NCBI RefSeq assembly: GCF_023101205.1 | Contig: NZ_CP078078.1 | Location: forward strand, 3,481,411-3,545,410 | DNA: 64,000 nt | From: Microbacterium aurugineum | Lineage (GTDB): Bacteria; Actinomycetota; Actinomycetes; Actinomycetales; Microbacteriaceae | Direction: 5' to 3' | Part shown: positions 50,730 to 60,049 of the stretch, in pieces | Numbering within the stretch: position 1 is the first letter of the stretch | Layout of the letters: each line of letters starts with the position of its first letter | Made by a program: the position numbers and the translations under genes | The notes under the pieces: model-generated | Told to the model about the DNA's origin: nothing | Databases searched by the model: none | The model's input: the letters and a program-made list of their open reading frames with translations, nothing else

Positions 50730-53276
50730 TCAGTCCGCTTCGGTCGTCTCCGCCGTGGTGTGCTGCCGACGACGGCGCATCGCGAACAGACCGAGGCCCG
50801 CTGCCAGGAGCACCACGGCTGCGACGATGTACGGCGTGCTGTCGGCACCGGTCGCGGCCAGGTCGTCCGCGGTCGAGCTCCCCGCGCCCGGGGTCACTGC
50901 CCCTCCGCCGGAGACCGCAGCGACGGTGAGTGCCGCGGTGACCTCCGTGCCATCGGGCAGGATGACGGCGAGGGTGTGTGCGCCCGCCGGAGTGTTCGCG
51001 GGGATCGTGACCGTCCGCTGGAACGAGCCGTTCGCACCGGCGGTCGCGGTGCCCAGCTGCACCGGGTCGGAGCGGAGCTCGAGGCGAAGCTCGGCGCCCT
51101 CCGCGAAGCCGCTGCCCGAGACCGTGACGGTGCCACCGGCCTTCACCGCGGCCGCGCCGAGCTCGATCTTGGCCGGAACCTCGGGCTCCGGCGTGACCGG
51201 GGGTGTGACGCCCTCCTCGGTGACCCACTTCTCGCCGGCGTCCGACTTCGTCACGGTGAACGTGTCGTAGACGGCGCCGACGGGGAGGTCGGTCGTGGCT
51301 CCCGGCTGCTTCTCCGCGAGGTAGGAGCGGTAGACGAGCTGGTTCTTCGAGACGTCGATCACCTGGTACGTCGTCACGTCCTGACCGCGCAGCACCTGCG
51401 TGGCGCCGTTGTTGGTCCAGACGTTCTTCTCGGCGGATTCCAGGTCGTAGTGCTTCGCGCCCGAGTTCGACACGACGTAGACGGGACCCGTGGTGAGGCC
51501 GGGGGTCTCGGTCGCGTCCGTGTTCACATAGCCGCGGGCGTAGGTGTGGTCGTGGCCCATGAGTACCAGGTCGATGTCGTTGCGCTGGAAGACCGGCAGC
51601 CACTCCGCGCGCAGCACCGGCTCGTCACGGCCTGCCGATGCGGAGAACACCGGCTGGTGGAAGGTGACGACGTTCCACTTCGACGGGCTGTTCTGCAGCA
51701 GCAGGTCGAGCCATGCGCCCTGGAAGCGGGTCCAGAGCACGCCGATCTGCGTGGATGGGCACTCCGCGCCGCTGCAGGAGGGGAGTCCGGCCGGCGTGAG
51801 GAAAGTGGTGTCGCGTGTCGCGTTCAGCGTGATGAAGCGCACGCCCTGGTAGTCGGTGTAGTACGCGGTCTCGGCAGCGAACGAGCTCCAGTGGTCGAAG
51901 AACGCGCGGTACTGCTGCGCGACCTCCGAGTCGCCCTTCGCGAGGTCTGCCAGCTCACCGATCGAGCTGGTCGACGGGTTGTTGTGCGGGTACTCGAAGG
52001 CTGCCTTCCAGGCGGTGAGCAGCTTGTCGCCGGAGTACTCGTGGTTGCCGGGGGCTGCCATCACGTTGGTGCGGACCGCCGAGTCCTTCATGCCCTTGAA
52101 CCAGTTGACCCACTCGTTCTCGTTGCTCGAGGTGTTGATCAGGTCGCCTGCGTGCACCGAGCCGATCGACCGGGGAGCGTTGGCCTCGGCCTGCTTCACG
52201 ACACTCGGCCACGTGGTGTCGAGGCCGATCTGCGCGTCGCCGTAGTAGAGGAACTGGAAGTCGGTCGCGGAAGGATCCGCGGTGCGGAAGGTGAACCACT
52301 CGCTCCAGCTGCCGGGAAGACCGACGCGGTAGCGGTACTCGGTGGCGGCGGTGAGGCCGGTCACCGTCGCCGAGAAATGCTTGTTCGGGTTGCCGTTCAC
52401 GACGCCGGCATCGTACGCGTCGACGGTGCGTGTCTCACCGCCGCCGGCCGGGGCGATTTCGACCTGTCCGACCGTGTGGGAGGCGTCGCCGGCCAGCCAC
52501 GAGAAGGCCTGGGAGACCTCGGGCTGCTCGGTCGGCGTGAGGATGACGCGGGTCGGCGGGGCGAGCACGGGCGTGCCGGGGTCGGACGCCTCCACGAGGG
52601 TCAACGAAGACATGTCGAAGTAGATGTCGGAGCTGGTCTCGCGATCCTGGAAGAGGGAGACGGCGATGGTGTTGGTGCCGTCGTGGAGCAGGTCGCCTTC
52701 GGCGCTGAACGTGCTCGTCAGCGGGTCGCCGTTGCTGTCGCCGGCATACTCGACGTTGGTCGTGTCGGTGATGCGGCCGTCGACGTAGCGGGCGACCTCC
52801 TCGCCGTTGATCCAGACGATGATCGCATCGTCGTAGGTGATCGTGCTCTGCAGGACGGCGACCTTCTCCGCCACGCCCGCCTCGAGCTCGAAGGTCGTGC
52901 GGAAGAAGTACGTCGGCACGGTCGGAGCCTGGGTGCCGTCGAGGTAGTGGTTCAGGAGTGTTCGGGGCGTCTGCGGGCCGACCGGGGCGAGCTCTCCGCG
53001 TTTTGCGCCGAAGGAGCCGGGGGCCGTCTTCCACGCGCTGTCGTCATAGGCGGGCAGCGTCCAGTCGCGGAGCGCCGCGGGAGCGGGCGAGGGATCGGAG
53101 CCGTCGTCGAGATAGTGCCAGGCGGTGTCGCCGGTGATCAGCGAGCCGGTCGGAACCTCGGGGTCGGGTGCGGCGAGGGCCGCGGGGGCGACGACGGCGC
53201 CGCCGAGCAGGGCGAGGAGCGCGACGGAGGTGAGTCCGTGACGTCGCCACCGCACCGCAGGGGTGGGGGAGGTCAT
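50730..53276 (-). CDS. Secreted metallophosphoesterase with sortase (LAXTG) anchor
   Basis: 848-aa surface enzyme. Signal peptide (about 1-35, ending ALAAP), an N-terminal carbohydrate-binding-like jelly-roll region (about 40-235), a fibronectin-like purple-acid-phosphatase N domain (about 240-335), then the calcineurin-like domain with YYGDAQIG, HAGDLIN, APGNHEY, VTFHQPVF and MGHDHTYARGY metal ligands. A C-terminal Ig-like repeat is followed by LAATG, a hydrophobic helix and RRRRQ, a class E-type sortase signal. Predicted wall-anchored phosphatase or phosphodiesterase. Confidence 0.88.
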   Translation of the reverse strand: MTSPTPAVRWRRHGLTSVALLALLGGAVVAPAALAAPDPEVPTGSLITGDTAWHYLDDGSDPSPAPAALRDWTLPAYDDSAWKTAPGSFGAKRGELAPVGPQTPRTLLNHYLDGTQAPTVPTYFFRTTFELEAGVAEKVAVLQSTITYDDAIIVWINGEEVARYVDGRITDTTNVEYAGDSNGDPLTSTFSAEGDLLHDGTNTIAVSLFQDRETSSDIYFDMSSLTLVEASDPGTPVLAPPTRVILTPTEQPEVSQAFSWLAGDASHTVGQVEIAPAGGGETRTVDAYDAGVVNGNPNKHFSATVTGLTAATEYRYRVGLPGSWSEWFTFRTADPSATDFQFLYYGDAQIGLDTTWPSVVKQAEANAPRSIGSVHAGDLINTSSNENEWVNWFKGMKDSAVRTNVMAAPGNHEYSGDKLLTAWKAAFEYPHNNPSTSSIGELADLAKGDSEVAQQYRAFFDHWSSFAAETAYYTDYQGVRFITLNATRDTTFLTPAGLPSCSGAECPSTQIGVLWTRFQGAWLDLLLQNSPSKWNVVTFHQPVFSASAGRDEPVLRAEWLPVFQRNDIDLVLMGHDHTYARGYVNTDATETPGLTTGPVYVVSNSGAKHYDLESAEKNVWTNNGATQVLRGQDVTTYQVIDVSKNQLVYRSYLAEKQPGATTDLPVGAVYDTFTVTKSDAGEKWVTEEGVTPPVTPEPEVPAKIELGAAAVKAGGTVTVSGSGFAEGAELRLELRSDPVQLGTATAGANGSFQRTVTIPANTPAGAHTLAVILPDGTEVTAALTVAAVSGGGAVTPGAGSSTADDLAATGADSTPYIVAAVVLLAAGLGLFAMRRRRQHTTAETTEAD

Positions 53277-53545
53277 GTCAGTCCTTCGTGGATGGGGGTT
53301 CCGTGCTCAGCCGCACGGGGCCCATCCACTCCACCGAAGACGGATGGCCGGAGCCTGACCCCGCGGAGACCGGAAGGTGAACGGCTGTCGCGACACGCGC
53401 CGCACCCTCGTTCGGCCGCGGTTGCGCGCACCCCGGCGGCTGATTCGAAGCCGATATCTTGGCGCCGCGGAGCCGAGCGCCTGGGATCGATCGGTGCGGG
53501 CCTTCGATATGGTTCGCGGAGCGGGCAACCAGGGAGGGGTGTGTC

Positions 53546-54943
53546 ATGGCGGACCGGGATGACAGGAGCGGGTTCGGAGGGGTGCTGCATCGTCTCTTCG
53601 CATCGACAGTCGAAGCACCGGCGGAGGTGAGGAGCGACCCCGTCCGTGGCGAGGCCGTGGTCGCGGCGGAGACGAAGTACGCTCGCTCCCTTCGGCGGGC
53701 TGTCGGCGTGGCAGCGCTCGTCGGCTCCCTCCTGGTGGGCGTGCAGGTGCTCTTGGCGCGGTTGACGAGGACGGCTGCCGAAGCCCAGCAGACGGCCGTC
53801 TCGGTGGTCTCCCCGGCGACGCTCGACGGGCAGCAGGGAGGTGCCGCACTGCTGCTTCTGCTCCCCTCGTCGATCGCCCTCCAGGTTCTCCTCCGGATGC
53901 CCCGGGACCACGAGAACGTCGAGCCGGAGGATGCCGTCGCGCATCGGCAGTTCTGGGGACGAATGGCGGCGGTTGTGGCGATGGCCTCCGCATTCGTCGC
54001 CCTCTCGACCTTCGTGAACGCGGCCGTCGCCAACGTCACCGTGAACTCTCTCGATGTGGTGGAGATGTTCGGCGTCCCCGCCGGCGCAGTGCTGGCGCTG
54101 CTGATCGCTGCGGATGCGGCGACGCAGGCGGACCTCGAAGCCGTGAGGCTGAGCCTCGCCTCGACGCGGACCGCAGAGGCGATCGAACGGACGCGCGCGG
54201 CGGTGTCGCGCATACCGGGCCGGGCAGACCAATCCCCGAAGCGGTCCCTCGTCATCCAGGGGGTCGTTGCCGGCGTCGTGGTGATCGGCGCCGGGTCGGC
54301 TCTCGTCCACGGGATGATCGGGCACGCGGGGTTGACGGCCGCGTATGCGTTCTTCGCCACGGCGCTGTCGGTGTTCGCGGTGGGCACCGCCGCCCAGATG
54401 ATCCCCTCCGTGCTCCAGGCGAAGATCCTGGACACGGTGATCGTGCTGGTGCCGCCGGCGCTGGTCACGGTCGTCGTCGTGCTCGAGGGCGCCACCACGG
54501 CGATGCGGTTCGCCACCGGCGAGGATCAGAGCCGGTACCTCACCGGGCTGACGTATGGGCTGCTGATCGCGCTTCCGCCGGTCGTGATCGTCGCGGCGCT
54601 CGTGTTGCCTCGCGGCCGAGGACGAGTCTCGTCCCCGCTGTTCGCCGTCGCACGATCGAGCCTCCTGGCTCAGATAGCGCGGTTGGAGAAGGTCGAAATG
54701 CGAGGGGAATCGGATCCGTGGCGGGTGTTCGCGGCGCTGGCGATCCTCGCGAGCCCGTTGCCGCCCGTGGCGCTGGTGCTCGTGGTCATCGCGACCTGGC
54801 AGCGGCGCCAGAGCGCGGATCGGCGACGCCCGCTCATCATCGGGGCGTGGGTCGTGGTGGGGACGGTGGCGGTGATCGAGCTCGTCGCGGTCGTGACGCT
54901 TCCGATCTACGGACAGGCGCTGGGGTGGTTCGCGGCGCAGTAG
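53546..54943 (+). CDS. Hypothetical polytopic membrane protein, 465 aa
   Basis: 465-aa protein with about nine to ten hydrophobic helices and short charged loops; the longest loop (about 190-245, DLEAVRLSLASTRTAEAIERTRAAVSRI) looks amphipathic and cytoplasmic. The ATG at 53546 has GGGAGGGG upstream, and I rejected a longer start at 53459. No transporter motif recognised. The 269-base gap before it, shared with the divergent metallophosphoesterase, must hold both promoters; I see no clear hexamers there. Confidence 0.75.
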   Translation: MADRDDRSGFGGVLHRLFASTVEAPAEVRSDPVRGEAVVAAETKYARSLRRAVGVAALVGSLLVGVQVLLARLTRTAAEAQQTAVSVVSPATLDGQQGGAALLLLLPSSIALQVLLRMPRDHENVEPEDAVAHRQFWGRMAAVVAMASAFVALSTFVNAAVANVTVNSLDVVEMFGVPAGAVLALLIAADAATQADLEAVRLSLASTRTAEAIERTRAAVSRIPGRADQSPKRSLVIQGVVAGVVVIGAGSALVHGMIGHAGLTAAYAFFATALSVFAVGTAAQMIPSVLQAKILDTVIVLVPPALVTVVVVLEGATTAMRFATGEDQSRYLTGLTYGLLIALPPVVIVAALVLPRGRGRVSSPLFAVARSSLLAQIARLEKVEMRGESDPWRVFAALAILASPLPPVALVLVVIATWQRRQSADRRRPLIIGAWVVVGTVAVIELVAVVTLPIYGQALGWFAAQ

Positions 54944-55004
54944 CGCGGGGCGACCGCACCGGAACCACCCGGATGCGCCCACCCACCCCGGTACGCTGGA
55001 ACCC

Positions 55005-56432
55005 ATGCTCAACATGGCTGACGGCCTCGCTCGTCTCGGTGCGCTCGCCGAGAATCCGGTCGTCGGCACCCTCGCGAGGGCGTTCGAGAGCGCTGGCTAC
55101 GAATTGGCCGTGGTCGGTGGTCCGGTGCGCGATGCGCTGCTCGGTCGGGAGACGCACGATCTCGACTTCACCACGAACGCGTCGCCCGACGACATCCTGG
55201 CGATCGTCACACCGATCTCGACCGCCCGCTGGGACATCGGCCGCGAGTTCGGCACGATCGGTGCGCGCGTGCAGGGCGAGCAGGTCGAGATCACGACGTA
55301 TCGCGCCGACAGCTACGACGGCGTGACCCGCAAGCCCACGGTCGAGTTCGGCGACACGATCGACGGCGACCTCGTGCGCCGCGACTTCACAGTCAACTCG
55401 ATGGCGCTCCAGGTGCCGTCTGTGAAGCTCGTCGACCCGACCGGCGGAGTGGAAGACCTCATCGCCGGTGTTCTGCGCACCCCCGCCGACCCGAAGATCT
55501 CGTTCGGCGACGACCCGTTGCGGATGCTGCGGGCGGCTCGTTTCAGCGCCCAGCTCGGCTTCCGCGTCGACGAGGCCACCACCGAGGCGATCGCCGCGCT
55601 GCGCGAGACCCTGACGATCGTGAGCCCCGAGCGCATCCAGTCCGAGCTCGTGCGCCTCATGCAGACGGACGATCCGGTGCGCGGCATCCGCGTACTGGTC
55701 GACACCGCCCTGATCGACGAGTTCCTCCCCGAGGTCACCGCGCTGCGCCTCGAGGTCGATGAGCACCATCATCACAAGGACGTCTACGAGCACTCGCTCA
55801 CCGTGCTCCGTCAGGCGATCGAGCTCGAGCACTCCCGGCACCCCGGTGCCGCTCCCGATGTGCCGCTGCGCATCGCCGCCCTGCTGCACGACATCGGCAA
55901 GCCTCGCACCCGCAAGCTCGAGGCCGGGGGAGTGGTGACCTTCCATCACCACGACGTGGTCGGTGCGCGCATGGCCCGCAAGCGACTGCAGGCCCTGCGT
56001 TTCGACACCGCCACGACCGACGCCGTCGCCACCCTCATCGAGCTGCACCTGCGCTTCTTCGGCTATGCCGAGGGGACCTGGACGGATGCCGCGGTGCGAC
56101 GCTACGTGCGCGACGCGGGCGATCTGCTCGAGCGGTTGCACATCCTGACCCGGGCCGATGTGACCACGCGCAACAAGCGCAAGGCCGGTCGCTTGGCGGC
56201 TGCGTACGACGACATCGAATCGCGCATCGTCGCCCTCCGTGAGCAGGAGGAGCTCGACTCGATCCGTCCGGAACTCGACGGAAACCGCATCCAGGAGGTG
56301 CTCGGCATCTCACCGGGGCGTGAGGTGGGCGAGGCGTACCGGTTCCTGCTCGACCTGCGCCTGGACGAGGGTGTGCTCGGTCCCGACGTCGCGGAGCAGC
56401 GCCTCCGCGAGTGGTGGGCCTCGCGCGGCTGA
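55005..56432 (+). CDS. cca: CCA tRNA nucleotidyltransferase with HD domain
   Basis: 475-aa class II CCA-adding enzyme (PcnA/Cca). Nucleotidyltransferase motif VVGGPVRDALLGRETHDLDFTT near residues 33-54, RRDFTVNSMAL, the template ERxxxE-type region FGDDPLRMLRAARFSAQLGF, and an HD phosphohydrolase domain (DEHHHHKDVYEHSLTVL, LLHDIGKPRT). It adds or repairs the 3' CCA of tRNAs. In many actinobacteria this gene lies beside the MurJ partner gene; here it is about 21 kb away. Confidence 0.95.
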   Translation: MLNMADGLARLGALAENPVVGTLARAFESAGYELAVVGGPVRDALLGRETHDLDFTTNASPDDILAIVTPISTARWDIGREFGTIGARVQGEQVEITTYRADSYDGVTRKPTVEFGDTIDGDLVRRDFTVNSMALQVPSVKLVDPTGGVEDLIAGVLRTPADPKISFGDDPLRMLRAARFSAQLGFRVDEATTEAIAALRETLTIVSPERIQSELVRLMQTDDPVRGIRVLVDTALIDEFLPEVTALRLEVDEHHHHKDVYEHSLTVLRQAIELEHSRHPGAAPDVPLRIAALLHDIGKPRTRKLEAGGVVTFHHHDVVGARMARKRLQALRFDTATTDAVATLIELHLRFFGYAEGTWTDAAVRRYVRDAGDLLERLHILTRADVTTRNKRKAGRLAAAYDDIESRIVALREQEELDSIRPELDGNRIQEVLGISPGREVGEAYRFLLDLRLDEGVLGPDVAEQRLREWWASRG

Positions 56433-56511
56433 CTCCGGCCCGCCTATTCCGCGCGTGGCCCCACGCTCGTACACTGAATCCACGAAGCCTCTTCGATGAT
56501 CGGAGATCGCT

Positions 56512-57840
56512 GTGTCTGCGCCGTGGCAGGTATCCCGCGAGTCCCTTCCGGCGACATCGCGCCTTCTCGTCGAGCGCGCGCACGAGGAACTGCTCGCCGG
56601 CAATCTCGACGACCGGCGGCTGCAGGGGGTGCGTCCGCTCGTCCGCGAGTCGTGGGAACGCTCGTGGCGCCGCCGTGTCGCCCCCGAAGACACACCGCCG
56701 CTGGAGTTGATCAGCGACGAACTGGAGGAGTATCGGCTCGCCCACCCGCTCGCCTCCGCGATGGACATGATCCGCGCCCTGCTGTTGCCGGGCTCGAGCG
56801 AGGACACCGGGGTGATCATCGCCGTCGGTGACCAGGCGGGTCGGTTGCTGTGGATCGAAGGCGACGAACAGCTGCGCTCGCTCACGGACGACATGGGCTT
56901 CGTCGCCGGTGCGAACTGGTCGGAGGATGCGGTCGGGACGAGTGCGCCCGGCACGGCCCTCGCCTTGGAACAGTCGGTGCAGATCCGCGGTGCCGAGCAC
57001 TACAACAGGCTCGTGCATCCGTGGTCGTGCACGGCCGCACCTGTGCGCGACCCGGAGACGAAGCGTGTGCTCGGGGTGATCGACATCACCGGCGGACCCG
57101 AGGTCGTGTCCCCGCAGGCACGGTTGCTGGTCGATGCGACGGCTCGGGCCGTGGAGTCCGAGCTGATGGTCGCGCGCCTCCGGGCGAGGAGCGAGACGCC
57201 GCGTTCGCGGTCGACCCCCTCGAAGGCGCGTATCCCGGCGACCGCCCGGGCGACGCTGCACGTTCTCGGACGCGACCGTGCGCGCTTGGAGACCGAGTCG
57301 GCGCACGGCGAGGCCATGATCGACCTGAGCGCGCGACATGCCGCCATCCTCCTGATGCTCGCGGTCCACCGTCAGGGACTCTCCGCAGAGCGCCTGTGCG
57401 AGCTGGTCTACGGCGAAGGGGTCTCGCCCGACACGCTGCGCCCGGAGATGGTGCGTCTGCGCAAGGTGCTCGAGCGCACGGCCCCCGACCTCGTGCCGGA
57501 GTCCCGTCCCTATCGGCTGCCCGTCGCCCTCGACACCGACGCGCATGACGTGCTCTCGCTGCTCGACCGCGGTGCTCACCGTGTCGCACTGACGGCGTAC
57601 CGCGGGCCCGTGCTGCCCGAGTCGGCCTCGCCCGGGGTGGAGGAGTTCCGCGAGACGGTGCGCGGGGCGTTGCGTGAGGTGATGCTCTCGGAGGCCAGCC
57701 TCGACGTTCTGCTCTCCTACGCCGAGATCCCCGAGGGGCAGGGCGACGCCGAGGTGCTGCGCCTGGCCCTGGAGATGCTCCCCGCACGGTCGCCGAAGCG
57801 CGCGGCACTGGTCACCCGGATCGAGCGCCTCGGCAGCTGA
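56512..57840 (+). CDS. GAF-domain transcriptional regulator (AcoR-like N-terminus)
   Basis: 442-aa regulator with an N-terminal GAF sensor (about 30-215; VRPLVRESWERSW entry helix, GFVAGANWSEDAVGTSAPGTAL, YNRLVHPWSCTAAPVRDP) as in AcoR-type activators. The sigma-54 AAA domain is absent; instead the C-terminus (about 285-350) is a winged-helix-like region (DLSARHAAILLMLAVHRQGLSAERLCELVYGE). It is followed by the aldehyde dehydrogenase gene and probably controls it through repeats at 57926-57961. GTG start. Confidence 0.85.
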   Translation: MSAPWQVSRESLPATSRLLVERAHEELLAGNLDDRRLQGVRPLVRESWERSWRRRVAPEDTPPLELISDELEEYRLAHPLASAMDMIRALLLPGSSEDTGVIIAVGDQAGRLLWIEGDEQLRSLTDDMGFVAGANWSEDAVGTSAPGTALALEQSVQIRGAEHYNRLVHPWSCTAAPVRDPETKRVLGVIDITGGPEVVSPQARLLVDATARAVESELMVARLRARSETPRSRSTPSKARIPATARATLHVLGRDRARLETESAHGEAMIDLSARHAAILLMLAVHRQGLSAERLCELVYGEGVSPDTLRPEMVRLRKVLERTAPDLVPESRPYRLPVALDTDAHDVLSLLDRGAHRVALTAYRGPVLPESASPGVEEFRETVRGALREVMLSEASLDVLLSYAEIPEGQGDAEVLRLALEMLPARSPKRAALVTRIERLGS

Positions 57841-57841
57841 T

Positions 57842-57912
57842 CCCCCCGTTTGCGGGATCGAAAACGCCCCTCCCGGGCCCCTCTCCGGTGCGTTTCTGAT
57901 CCCGCACGGGGG
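57842..57912 (+). terminator. Long imperfect inverted repeat after the GAF regulator
   Basis: The 5' arm from 57843 (CCCCCGTTTGCGGGATCG...) and the 3' arm ending at 57912 pair over about 23 bases with a 2-base bulge and a mismatch near the top. It begins two bases after the regulator stop. There is no T-run; it may end the regulator transcript or stabilise it. Confidence 0.5.
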
Positions 57913-57925
57913 TCGATCCCGCGAC

Positions 57926-57961
57926 TGCAACCCGCTGCAACGTTGCGCATCGGGGTGCAAC
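57926..57961 (+). promoter_or_regulatory. TGCAAC direct repeats upstream of the aldehyde dehydrogenase
   Basis: TGCAAC occurs at 57926, 57936 and 57956, that is spaced by one and two helical turns, and the middle copy joins an inverted half to make GCAACGTTGC (57937-57946). Candidate activator-binding array for the GAF regulator, 63-98 bases before the ATG. Confidence 0.65.
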
Positions 57962-58023
57962 CTCCCGCGACCTACCTTCGGAACACAGCCGCGCACGAAG
58001 CGCGGCCCGTCGAAGGAGACTCC

Positions 58024-59574
58024 ATGAGCATCGTCGAAGAAGACGTGTCCCTCGCCTACGCGGCCCCGGGCCGGCCGGGCGCCCTCGCGAACTATCGTCC
58101 CCGATACGGCCACTACATCGGGGGAGAGTTCGTCGAACCCGTGAAGGGCCAGTACTTCGAGAACATCAGCCCCGTCAACGGCAAGCCCTTCACGGAGGTC
58201 GGCCGCGGCACGAGCGAAGACATCGACCGCGCCGTGGACGTGGCCTGGAAGGCGTTCACCGGATGGGGGAAGACGAGTCCGGCTGAGCGCTCGGTCATCC
58301 TGAATCGCATCGCGGATCGCATCGAGCAGCACCTCGAGGAGATCGCGGTCGCGGAGACGTGGGAGAACGGCAAGCCCGTGCGCGAGACCCTCGCCGCCGA
58401 CATCCCTCTCGCCGTCGACCACTTCCGCTACTTCGCCGGTGTGCTGCGGGCACAGGAGGGCGGGATCAGCCAACTCGACGAGAACACCGTCGCGTACCAC
58501 TTCCATGAGCCGCTCGGCGTGGTCGGGCAGATCATCCCCTGGAACTTCCCGATCCTGATGGCCGTGTGGAAGCTCGCGCCCGCGCTCGCCGCAGGCAACT
58601 GCGTCGTGATCAAGCCGGCCGAGCAGACGCCGGCATCCCTGCTGTTCCTGTTCGACATCATCGGTGACCTGCTCCCGGCGGGTGTCGTGAACATCGTCAA
58701 CGGGTTCGGCATCGAGGCGGGCGCTCCGCTCGCGCAGCACAAGCGCATCCGCAAGGTCGCCTTCACGGGAGAGACCACGACCGGTCGTCTGATCATGCAG
58801 TACGCCTCGCAGAACCTGATCCCGGTCACGCTGGAGCTGGGAGGCAAGAGCCCGAACGTGTTCTTCGACGACGTCGCGCGCTCGACCAGTGACCCGTTCT
58901 ACGACAAGGCACTCGAGGGCTTCACGATGTTCGCGCTGAACCAGGGCGAGGTCTGCACCTGCCCCTCGCGTGCACTCATCCAGCGGTCGATCTACGACGG
59001 ATTCCTCGCCGACGGACTCCAGCGCGTCGGCAAGGTCGTGCAGGGAAACCCGCTCGACCCCGCCACGATGATCGGTGCGCAGGCATCGAACGACCAGCTG
59101 GAGAAGATCCTCAGCTACATCGACATCGGCACGCAGGGCGGTGCGCGACTGCTGGCCGGAGGGGAGAGGGTCGACCTCGGCGGTGATCTCAGCGAGGGGT
59201 TCTACGTCGCCCCGACCGTGTTCGAGGGCACGAACGACATGCGCATCTTCCAGGAGGAGATCTTCGGTCCGGTGCTCTCGGTCACGTCGTTCGATGGCTT
59301 CGACGACGCGATCTCCATCGCGAACGACACGCTCTACGGACTGGGTGCGGGTGTGTGGAGCCGCAGTGGGGACACGGCCTATCGCGCGGGCCGGGCGATC
59401 GAGGCCGGACGCGTATGGACGAACACCTACCACCAGTACCCGGCCCACGCCGCGTTCGGCGGGTACAAGCAGTCGGGTGTGGGACGCGAGAACCACAAGA
59501 TGATGCTCGATCACTACCAGCAGACGAAGAACCTCCTCGTCTCGTACGCGGAAGGGCCCATGGGCTTCTTCTGA
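58024..59574 (+). CDS. exaC: Aldehyde dehydrogenase, ExaC/acetaldehyde type
   Basis: 516-aa NAD-dependent aldehyde dehydrogenase. [26 protein letters not shown] and the catalytic cysteine in [13 protein letters not shown] are intact; the CTCPSR signature and the DUF779 neighbour are typical of the acetaldehyde dehydrogenases used in ethanol oxidation. ATG 58024 has AAGGAG five to six bases upstream; upstream codons carry regulatory repeats. A GC hairpin separates it from the DUF779 gene. Confidence 0.93.
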   Translation: MSIVEEDVSLAYAAPGRPGALANYRPRYGHYIGGEFVEPVKGQYFENISPVNGKPFTEVGRGTSEDIDRAVDVAWKAFTGWGKTSPAERSVILNRIADRIEQHLEEIAVAETWENGKPVRETLAADIPLAVDHFRYFAGVLRAQEGGISQLDENTVAYHFHEPLGVVGQIIPWNFPILMAVWKLAPALAAGNCVVIKPAEQTPASLLFLFDIIGDLLPAGVVNIVNGFGIEAGAPLAQHKRIRKVAFTGETTTGRLIMQYASQNLIPVTLELGGKSPNVFFDDVARSTSDPFYDKALEGFTMFALNQGEVCTCPSRALIQRSIYDGFLADGLQRVGKVVQGNPLDPATMIGAQASNDQLEKILSYIDIGTQGGARLLAGGERVDLGGDLSEGFYVAPTVFEGTNDMRIFQEEIFGPVLSVTSFDGFDDAISIANDTLYGLGAGVWSRSGDTAYRAGRAIEAGRVWTNTYHQYPAHAAFGGYKQSGVGRENHKMMLDHYQQTKNLLVSYAEGPMGFF

Positions 59575-59582
59575 GCTCGACC

Positions 59583-59616
59583 CCGGGCGGGCGCTGCTCC
59601 CTCAGCGCCTGCCCGG
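59583..59616 (+). terminator. Intercistronic hairpin between exaC and DUF779
   Basis: 14-bp stem with one mismatch (59583-59596 with 59603-59616) and a 6-base loop, 8 bases after the exaC stop, without a T-run. Likely sets unequal expression of the two genes. Confidence 0.6.
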
Positions 59617-59638
59617 ACCATCTCTGGAAGGGGGAACC

Positions 59639-60040
59639 GTGGCCATCAGCGGCACACAGCAGCGGGTCGATGTGACGGAGGCCGCGGCCTCTCTCGTGCG
59701 CGAGCTCACCGTGCAGCACGGTCCGCTCATGTTCCATCAGTCGGGCGGATGCTGCGACGGCTCCGCGCCCATGTGCTTCCCCGTCGGTATGTTCCTCATC
59801 GGCGAGGGCGACGTGCTGCTCGGCAATCTCGACGTCGGACTCGCAGACTCCGTCGAGGTCTACATGTCGCAGTCGCAGTTCGAGTACTGGAAGTACACGC
59901 ACCTGACCATCGACGTGGTGCCCGGCCGCGGTGCCGGGTTCAGCGTCGAGGGGCCGACGGGTATGCGATTCCTCATCCGCTCCCGGATGCTGGACGACGC
60001 GGAGCTTGCGTACTTCGGACTGGCGACGCCGGCAAGCTGA
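59639..60040 (+). CDS. DUF779 protein
   Basis: 133-aa DUF779 protein with the family motif HQSGGCCDGSAPMCFP (three cysteines that could bind a metal) and a beta-rich second half (VEVYMSQSQFEYWKYTHLTIDVVPGRGAGFSVE). The family is nearly always encoded beside ExaC-type aldehyde dehydrogenases; its role is unknown, perhaps a chaperone or small-molecule sensor. GTG start at 59639 after GAAGGGGG. Confidence 0.9.
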   Translation: MAISGTQQRVDVTEAAASLVRELTVQHGPLMFHQSGGCCDGSAPMCFPVGMFLIGEGDVLLGNLDVGLADSVEVYMSQSQFEYWKYTHLTIDVVPGRGAGFSVEGPTGMRFLIRSRMLDDAELAYFGLATPAS

Positions 60041-60049
60041 CGTCCCGCC

